A DNA stretch of 64,000 bases, taken from an uncultured Rothia sp. GTDB taxonomy: Bacteria; Actinomycetota; Actinomycetes; Actinomycetales; Micrococcaceae. Under the pieces are notes generated by a model, which did not search any database, was not told the origin of the DNA, and was given only the letters and a program-made list of their open reading frames with translations. This document shows, piece after piece, positions 58,834-64,000 of this stretch. The DNA is taken from NCBI GenBank assembly GCA_946221065.1, contig CAMIIO010000005.1:62001-126000 (forward strand), read 5' to 3'. The translations under genes were made by a program, and so were the position numbers. Each line of letters opens with the position of its first letter. Positions within the stretch are counted from its first letter, which is position 1.

Positions 58834-58979
58834 GTGACAAGCTGAAGTAGTACTATTTTCTACCGAACATGCGGAGAAAAACGCTAGGTTCGCAAGGGCT
58901 TTGAGTCTTAGAATAGTAAATCAACCAACTCCTATTATCACTTGCAAAATACGACCAGAATAAGAGTATCGACCGAACT

Positions 58980-59387
58980 ATGACGCCTGTTGCTGATACC
59001 AAATATCGAGGAACGCCCCCCGCATCCAATAAATTATCCGTGCAGCAAGATTGCAATATTGCCACCCTCTCTCACTTCGGTGGTGTTGTGGGGTGTATTC
59101 CTTCTGGAATTATTTACTACCTCTATCGAGGACGAGGCGCTTTCACTGAGCAAGAATCCCGGGAAGCACTCAACTTCACGCTTCTTCCCACACTGATTAT
59201 TTGTGTTGCGATTCTGCTCTCTGCAGTTCCTTATATAGGTTGGGTATTCGGACTTATCGCCTCTCTAACGTGGACTTACTTGGCCATTATGTCCCTTGTA
59301 GCCGGAATCAAAGTGAATCGCGGTAATCCATACCAGTACCCCGGCAACACCATGCTCTTTGACCGTATCTCCAACCGAGGAAAATAA
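58980..59387 (+). CDS. DUF4870 domain membrane protein
   Basis: A 135-residue protein with three hydrophobic segments (about residues 30-48, 65-85 and 88-108) and the family pattern TLSHFGGVVGCIPSGIIYYL, then ESREALNFTL. Function unknown. No ribosome binding site is visible; TATCGA ends seven bases before the ATG, so it may be leaderless. Confidence 0.85.
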   Translation: MTPVADTKYRGTPPASNKLSVQQDCNIATLSHFGGVVGCIPSGIIYYLYRGRGAFTEQESREALNFTLLPTLIICVAILLSAVPYIGWVFGLIASLTWTYLAIMSLVAGIKVNRGNPYQYPGNTMLFDRISNRGK

Positions 59388-59406
59388 AATACTAGAGGAA
59401 AAATAG

Positions 59407-59439
59407 CGGGGTGGCGAACATTTATTGTTCGCCACCCCG
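59407..59439. terminator. Terminator between DUF4870 gene and hemW
   Basis: A perfect 14-bp stem CGGGGTGGCGAACA/TGTTCGCCACCCCG with a TTTAT loop, followed by TCATTTTGAG, between converging genes. Confidence 0.85.
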
Positions 59440-59483
59440 TCATTTTGAGTATCTGCTGACGCTTTCTCAGCCACATAAGCCTC

Positions 59484-60728
59484 TTATCCCGGCAGCAGTT
59501 CCCTCGTGACGGCGTCGCCAAGCAGTCTTCCCTTAAGAGTTAGCTGAACGAAACCCCTCAATACGGTATTTGACTCGATAAGTTTTTCTCTCTCTAACCA
59601 CTTCAACTTTGCATCTAACATATCAACAGGCATAAACGTTTGAAGAACTGTGAGCGGAAGACCATCACGAGTTCTGATTTTGAGCATAATTTCTTCGAAG
59701 AGTTGTTGATCTGCTGTTAAAAGTTCTCGCGCCTGAGCTGGAGACTCTTTGCGACGGATGCGTTGAGAATACGCTAAAGGATGTTTAACGTTCCACCATC
59801 GTACGCCATCCATGTGAGAATGAGCTCCAGGGCCAATTCCCCACCAATCTACGTTATTCCAGTACGCCAAATTATGGCGACTACGGGTATCAGCGGTAGT
59901 AGAAAAATTAGAGATTTCATACCACTGATACCCTGCAGCAGAGAGCACCTCATCGGCTAACTGGTACATATCTGCCATCACGTCATCATCCGGCAGAGCA
60001 TATTCTCCGCGTCGAATCTGAGCCCACATTTTGGTGCCCTCTTCAACGATCAAAGAATAAGCAGAGATATGATCCGGCCTATAAGAAACTGCTGCTTCAA
60101 CAGATTCTTGCCACTGGCTCAGAGTTTCTGTGGGAGAGCCATAAATAAGATCTACAGAAACCTGTAACCCTACATCTTTTGCCCAGCTAACGACCTTAGG
60201 CACGTTAGCCGGTTCGTGTGTACGATCTAATACCTTCAAAACACTGGGAACTGCAGACTGCATCCCAAAAGATACACGAGTAAATCCACCGGCTACTAGC
60301 ACTTGTAAGTCAGCTAAGGTGACAGAATCTGGATTAGCCTCGACGGTTATTTCTGCATGAGCTTCTACACCGAACAAGAAAATAGCATGTTGCAGAATTC
60401 GCACTAAGTCTTTTGAAGGTAATCGCGTAGGCGTTCCTCCCCCAAAAAATACGGAATGCAAAGAACGACGCGGAGCGCCTACAGTCTCCAGCGTCTTCGC
60501 CATGAAATCCAGTTCTGCAATCGCTTCATCCGTATAGCTAGCTAGATTCACCCCATGCCCAAAATCATCTTGAGCATACGTATTAAAATCACAATACCCA
60601 CACCGAACCGAACAATACGGAACATGAATATAAAGACTAAGCGGGCGTTTTTCTGCCCTGCGGATAGCTCTTTGAGGCAAAGCACCATCCGCAGGAACCG
60701 GTAAGCCCTCAGGCTGAGCAGGACTCAC
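59484..60728 (-). CDS. hemW: Radical SAM heme chaperone HemW
   Basis: HemW binds heme and is thought to deliver it to respiratory proteins; older annotation calls it HemN-like coproporphyrinogen oxidase. The 414-residue protein has the radical SAM cluster motif CSVRCGYC (Cys39, 43, 46). [41 protein letters not shown] and the [14 protein letters not shown] stretch are family blocks; a C-terminal HemN_C domain follows. It lacks the extra N-terminal features of true HemN. The GTG start overlaps the lepA stop by four bases. The respiratory genes here need heme, a plausible link. Confidence 0.93.
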   Translation of the reverse strand: MSPAQPEGLPVPADGALPQRAIRRAEKRPLSLYIHVPYCSVRCGYCDFNTYAQDDFGHGVNLASYTDEAIAELDFMAKTLETVGAPRRSLHSVFFGGGTPTRLPSKDLVRILQHAIFLFGVEAHAEITVEANPDSVTLADLQVLVAGGFTRVSFGMQSAVPSVLKVLDRTHEPANVPKVVSWAKDVGLQVSVDLIYGSPTETLSQWQESVEAAVSYRPDHISAYSLIVEEGTKMWAQIRRGEYALPDDDVMADMYQLADEVLSAAGYQWYEISNFSTTADTRSRHNLAYWNNVDWWGIGPGAHSHMDGVRWWNVKHPLAYSQRIRRKESPAQARELLTADQQLFEEIMLKIRTRDGLPLTVLQTFMPVDMLDAKLKWLEREKLIESNTVLRGFVQLTLKGRLLGDAVTRELLPG

Positions 60729-62575
60729 TTTTTATCTTTTGTTTCCTCATCAGATGAAAGCGCAGCGATAAAGGCTTCCTGAGGAACCTCAACGCGTCCC
60801 ACCATCTTCATACGCTTCTTGCCTTCTTTCTGCTTCTCTAGCAATTTACGCTTACGCGAAATATCGCCACCGTAGCATTTAGAAAGCACATCTTTTCGGA
60901 TTGCACGAATATTTTCACGCGCAATAATTCTAGATCCGATAGCTGCCTGAATAGGTACTTCAAATTGCTGCCGAGGAATCAACTTACGCAGTTTGCCCGT
61001 CATCATCACACCATACGAATATGCCTTCTCACGGTGAGTGATTGCAGAGAAAGCGTCTACCTTTTCACCCTGTAACAAAATATCAACCTTGACCAAGTCA
61101 GCTTCTTCTTCGCCATCGAACTTCCAGTCAAGCGAAGCATAACCCTTAGTCCGAGACTTCAACTGATCAAAGAAATCAAAAACAATTTCAGCCAAAGGCA
61201 AACGGTATCGAAGCTCCACACGATCCTGTGAAAGGTAATCCATTCCACCCATCTGACCACGTTTTGATTGGCATAGTTCCATAATCGCGCCAATAAATTC
61301 ACTGGGCGCAATGATGGTGCAAGCAACCATAGGTTCTTTAATCGTGGCGATTTTGCCCTCGGGAAATTCGCTAGGATTCGTCACTCGACGACTTTCTCCG
61401 GTCTCATCAACGACATCGTAGATAACGTTGGGTGCCGTGGAAATAAGATCTAGATTAAACTCGCGTTCCAGGCGCTCACGCACAATTTCCAGATGCAACA
61501 AACCCAAGAATCCACAGCGGAAACCGAAACCCAAAGCTGCCGAAGACTCTGGTTCATAAATCAACGCAGCGTCATTTAACTTAAGTTTATCCAGAGCATC
61601 ACGTAACACCGGATAATCCGAGCCATCTATCGGAAAGAGGCCCGAAAACACCATCGGCTTAGGATCTTCGTACCCACCAAGAGACACCTCTGCAGGTTTG
61701 TGTGCCGAAGTAACGGTATCACCCACGCGTGACTGGCGAACGTCCTTTACTCCCGTGATGAGATAACCCACCTCTCCCACACCAAGTCCTTTGCTAGGAA
61801 TGGGTTCAGGGGAAATCACGCCGATTTCTAACAAATCATGTTCCGCTCCTGTTGACATCATTTTAATTTTCTGTCGAGGAGATAGCGCACCATCCACAAC
61901 TCGTACGTAAGTTACAACCCCACGGTAAGAATCATAGACAGAATCAAAAATCATAGCGCGAGCAGGGGCTTCTGGATTTCCTTGAGGAGCCGGAACCAGC
62001 TCAACAATTCGATCCAATAACTCTTCGACCCCTTCGCCTGTCTTTCCAGAAACACGCAACACATCCTCTGGCTCAACGCCAATCAAATTAGCGAGTTCTT
62101 GGGCATACTTATCAGGATTTGCAGCAGGAAGGTCAATCTTGTTCAGCACAGGAATAATTGTGAGATCGTTCTCCATCGCTAGATATAAGTTAGCTAGAGT
62201 TTGAGCTTCAATGCCCTGAGCTGCATCAACTAACAACAATGCACCTTCACAGGCGGCTAAAGAACGAGAGACTTCGTAAGTGAAGTCCACGTGACCGGGG
62301 GTATCAATCATATTTAGGGCGTAAGCGGTGCCATCCACATCCCATGGCATACGCACAGCCTGCGACTTAATAGTGATGCCACGCTCGCGCTCAATATCCA
62401 TACGGTCAAGATACTGTGCTTTCATCTCTCGTGGAGTCACTACACCGGTTGCCTGAAGCATTCTGTCTGCAAGCGTTGACTTACCGTGGTCGATATGGGC
62501 GATGATGCAGAAATTACGTAGAATTTCTGGATTGGTCGCCGCTGGAACAGGCGCTTGGTGAGCCATAGGTGACAC
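60725..62575 (-). CDS. lepA: Elongation factor 4 (LepA)
   Basis: A translational GTPase that back-translocates or remodels stalled ribosomes. The 616-residue protein has G1 AHIDHGKST, the [16 protein letters not shown] switch region, G3 DTPGHVDF, G4 NKIDLP and G5 SGKTG, then EF-G-like domains and the LepA-specific C-terminus ([20 protein letters not shown]). The GTG at 62575 is chosen because AAAGGA is nine bases upstream and it gives [20 protein letters not shown] as in related species; the frame extends six codons further. hemW overlaps its 3' end. Confidence 0.96.
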   Translation of the reverse strand: MSPMAHQAPVPAATNPEILRNFCIIAHIDHGKSTLADRMLQATGVVTPREMKAQYLDRMDIERERGITIKSQAVRMPWDVDGTAYALNMIDTPGHVDFTYEVSRSLAACEGALLLVDAAQGIEAQTLANLYLAMENDLTIIPVLNKIDLPAANPDKYAQELANLIGVEPEDVLRVSGKTGEGVEELLDRIVELVPAPQGNPEAPARAMIFDSVYDSYRGVVTYVRVVDGALSPRQKIKMMSTGAEHDLLEIGVISPEPIPSKGLGVGEVGYLITGVKDVRQSRVGDTVTSAHKPAEVSLGGYEDPKPMVFSGLFPIDGSDYPVLRDALDKLKLNDAALIYEPESSAALGFGFRCGFLGLLHLEIVRERLEREFNLDLISTAPNVIYDVVDETGESRRVTNPSEFPEGKIATIKEPMVACTIIAPSEFIGAIMELCQSKRGQMGGMDYLSQDRVELRYRLPLAEIVFDFFDQLKSRTKGYASLDWKFDGEEEADLVKVDILLQGEKVDAFSAITHREKAYSYGVMMTGKLRKLIPRQQFEVPIQAAIGSRIIARENIRAIRKDVLSKCYGGDISRKRKLLEKQKEGKKRMKMVGRVEVPQEAFIAALSSDEETKDKK

Positions 62576-62762
62576 GAATGCAAATCCTTTCACAAGCAGA
62601 AATCTGCGGGAAAATATCAGTAGTTAACTAGTTTCCCATGTTTTCGAAAATTCTGCTGAAAATACCCGTACAGAAAAAGGTTCCCTTGATATTTCTTATT
62701 GATTTCAGACAGAACCTGCAGTAGATGCTGAGGATGAGCCGCTCCCCCGATATCGTAAAAAC

Positions 62763-63320
62763 ATGAACATCAACTTTGATACCGTCCGACGCGTCCTCAA
62801 CTTTGCTCAGAGGCTCTTTAGCGAATACCAAAATACTCAATCACACAGCAGTACTACTGCCTCGTCCTCAGATTCGAAGCCCCGGCACTCTTCTCCTCAT
62901 ACGCGAACCCTGCATCCCACCACAAATTATCCTGGAGATTTCGCAGGCATTCCAGATTTTCGCTATGCTCCACGCCCCGATGGGAATCCAGATCCTGGAG
63001 AGGTAGTTTGGGCCTGGGTTCCCTACGAAGAAAATCACTCTGAAGGTAAAGACCGCCCAGTGATTATTGTAGGCAAACATGACGAGTATCTTCTCGCTCT
63101 CATGCTGACCAGCAAAGATCGTAATAATGCACAAGAACATGATTCACGATACCTCGATATTGGCAGAGGAACCTGGGATCGGCAAGAGCGTCCCTCCGAA
63201 GTAAAACTTGACCGCGTGATTCAACTACGTCCCGAGGCTGTCCGTCGAGAAGGAGCTGTAATGGACGAGCTTACTTTCCGTCGTATCCACGAGGGCTTTC
63301 AAAAAAACTATCATCAGTAA
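62763..63320 (+). CDS. PemK/MazF-like protein without an adjacent antitoxin
   Basis: The 185-residue protein has a polar, Ser/Thr/Pro-rich N-terminal region (about residues 20-70) and a MazF-type beta-barrel (about 75-180) with GEVVWAWVPYEENHSEGKDR, PVIIVG, ALMLTSKDRNN and VKLDRVIQLRPEAVRREGA. MazF toxins are endoribonucleases; the conserved GEVV and the TS pair are present here. No small antitoxin-like frame lies on either side, and the same gene beside lepA and rpsT is common in the lineage, so it may be a housekeeping relative rather than an active toxin. No ribosome binding site is seen before the ATG. Confidence 0.85.
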   Translation: MNINFDTVRRVLNFAQRLFSEYQNTQSHSSTTASSSDSKPRHSSPHTRTLHPTTNYPGDFAGIPDFRYAPRPDGNPDPGEVVWAWVPYEENHSEGKDRPVIIVGKHDEYLLALMLTSKDRNNAQEHDSRYLDIGRGTWDRQERPSEVKLDRVIQLRPEAVRREGAVMDELTFRRIHEGFQKNYHQ

Positions 63321-63506
63321 AACAATACGGGAGCTATGACCGTTATCTCTGTTGCTCCTCTCGCTTCTCTGCTAAAGTTTCTTTTTGTGTGTCCGATGGT
63401 CATCGGGCACTGCTCATCGATTGCCATAGGTATCCCCACGCCACTCAGTCGATGATCGATGAGCGTAGCCCTCACCGACCAATTAGACAAACAGAAAGTT
63501 TTAATC
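63321..63506 (+). promoter_or_regulatory. Leader region of rpsT with an inverted repeat
   Basis: A 186-base gap holds arms GCTCATCGAT (63412-63421) and ATCGATGAGC (63455-63464), a perfect 10-bp pairing with a 33-base loop. A CCGATG/CATCGG hairpin lies just before it. Such structures upstream of a ribosomal protein gene suggest autoregulation by S20. No clear -35/-10 pair was identified. Confidence 0.4.
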
Positions 63507-63770
63507 GTGGCAAACATTAAGTCCCAGAAAAAGCGCATCCTCACCAACGAGAAGGCTCGTCTGCGTAACAACGCAATCAAGTCAGACCTCAAGACTGCCA
63601 TCCGCAAGGTTGAAGCAGCTGTTGAGGCGCAGAACAAAGAAGAAGCTACTGAAGCTCTTCGTTTTGCAAGCCGCAAACTGGACAAGGCCGTTTCTAAGGG
63701 CGTCTTCCACAAGAAGACTGCTGCTAACAAGAAGTCAGGTCTTGCTGCTCGAGTTAACAAGCTTTCCTAA
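63507..63770 (+). CDS. rpsT: 30S ribosomal protein S20
   Basis: S20 binds 16S rRNA early in 30S assembly. The 87-residue protein begins [20 protein letters not shown] and is rich in Lys/Arg and Ala with long helices, ending [13 protein letters not shown]. The start is the GTG at 63507; an in-frame upstream ATG at 63459 would add 16 unrelated residues. Codon use is biased towards optimal codons, as expected. It is divergent/convergent with holA, the usual partner in actinobacteria. Confidence 0.96.
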   Translation: MANIKSQKKRILTNEKARLRNNAIKSDLKTAIRKVEAAVEAQNKEEATEALRFASRKLDKAVSKGVFHKKTAANKKSGLAARVNKLS

Positions 63771-63808
63771 TTCTTCAGCTCTTATGAGCGTTGTCTATTA
63801 GTGAAGTG

Positions 63809-63846
63809 ACATATGAGGCCTCGGAGAAATCCGAGGTCTCATGTGT
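63809..63846. terminator. Bidirectional terminator between rpsT and holA
   Basis: A 17-bp stem ACATATGAGGCCTCGGA with its partner (G-U pairs allowed) and a GAAA loop, followed by TTAAC. It is between converging 3' ends. Confidence 0.85.
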
Positions 63847-63854
63847 TTAACATC

Positions 63855-64000
63855 TTACTTACCACGAGACATCGTCAAGACAGCCTTCTCTAGAGCGTAG
63901 AGCGGGGTTTGAGACTCTCCTTTAAGCTGTGCATCAGCATCGGCAAGAATTCTGAGAATAAGTGCTATATCGTGTTCAGAGTACCTGCGAGAATCACGCT
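63855..64000 (-). CDS. holA: DNA polymerase III delta subunit, C-terminal end only
   Basis: HolA is the clamp-loader subunit that opens the beta sliding clamp. Only the last 48 codons fall in the window. The reverse-strand frame reads SEHDIALILRILADADAQL, KGESQTPLYALEKAVLTMSR and ends GK. This matches the end of HolA, where LADADAxxKG and YALExAVL are typical. Position next to rpsT is conserved in actinobacteria. The remaining gene lies to the right of the window. Confidence 0.85.
   Translation of the reverse strand, partial: RDSRRYSEHDIALILRILADADAQLKGESQTPLYALEKAVLTMSRGK

Noticed and set aside
62763..63320. Active toxin-antitoxin module
   Set aside because: No antitoxin gene is adjacent on either side, so it is recorded as a solitary MazF-like protein.

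Overview
The window looks like a stretch of core chromosome from a Micrococcaceae actinobacterium of the Rothia/Arthrobacter type with unusually moderate GC content (a little under half by eye). Support for this placement: a complete pupylation block (mpa/arc, dop, pup, pafA), a naturally fused pafBC, mshC for mycothiol, RbpA, HelY, Ppm1, actinobacterial cytochrome bcc and aa3 genes (qcrCAB, ctaCDEF), and several actinobacterial DUF families (DUF5703, DUF3043, DUF3054, DUF3097). The genus is an inference. No phage, IS element, CRISPR array or rRNA was seen.

Layout. 1-1830: the 5' part of pepN and a tRNA-Leu(GAG). 2193-7292: a lactate block in which ldh is flanked by two paralogous LctP lactate permeases. 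7340-12492: small conserved proteins, uppP, mshC, a PAC2 protein and a site-2 protease. 12631-22374: tRNA m1A58 methyltransferase, the pupylation cluster, two FKBP isomerases and pafBC. 22405-28064: tatA, tatC, helY and a decayed amidohydrolase. 28191-32760: ppm1, rbpA, an SPFH/NfeD pair, DUF3054 and trpD. 32999-41471: respiratory genes in two convergent blocks (ctaE-qcrCAB forward, ctaC-ctaD-ctaF reverse) separated by about 1 kb without a convincing gene. 41696-50579: erpA, an M20 dipeptidase, DUF3043, a frameshifted pyrD, uppS, recO, leuA and an LCP ligase. 50661-57849: era, a CorC-like protein, ybeY, phoH, rsmE, dnaJ and hrcA with a CIRCE operator. 57970-64000: DUF3097, DUF4870, hemW, lepA, a solitary MazF-like protein, rpsT and the 3' end of holA.

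How the genes work together. The lactate block couples L-lactate transport with the NAD-dependent enzyme. The respiratory genes encode the menaquinol-cytochrome c-oxygen chain, and ErpA matures Fe-S proteins. The pupylation block has ligase, deamidase/depupylase, Pup and ATPase but no prcBA, and the ATPase lacks the C-terminal proteasome-docking tail, so in this organism tagging may be uncoupled from a 20S proteasome. PafBC next door is the mitomycin/DNA-damage transcription activator. The era-to-hrcA block is devoted to ribosome maturation and heat shock.

Most notable observations: the pupylation cluster without proteasome genes and without a docking tail on Mpa; a 5' pseudoknot matching the actinobacterial LEU element upstream of leuA, with the leuA promoter embedded in the preceding terminator; single-base frameshifts in pyrD and in the amidohydrolase (the latter has also lost its metal-binding motif); a perfect 17-bp palindrome upstream of ctaC; the lctP-ldh-lctP arrangement; and the 1-kb gene-free gap between the respiratory blocks. 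No clearly undescribed multi-gene system was found.
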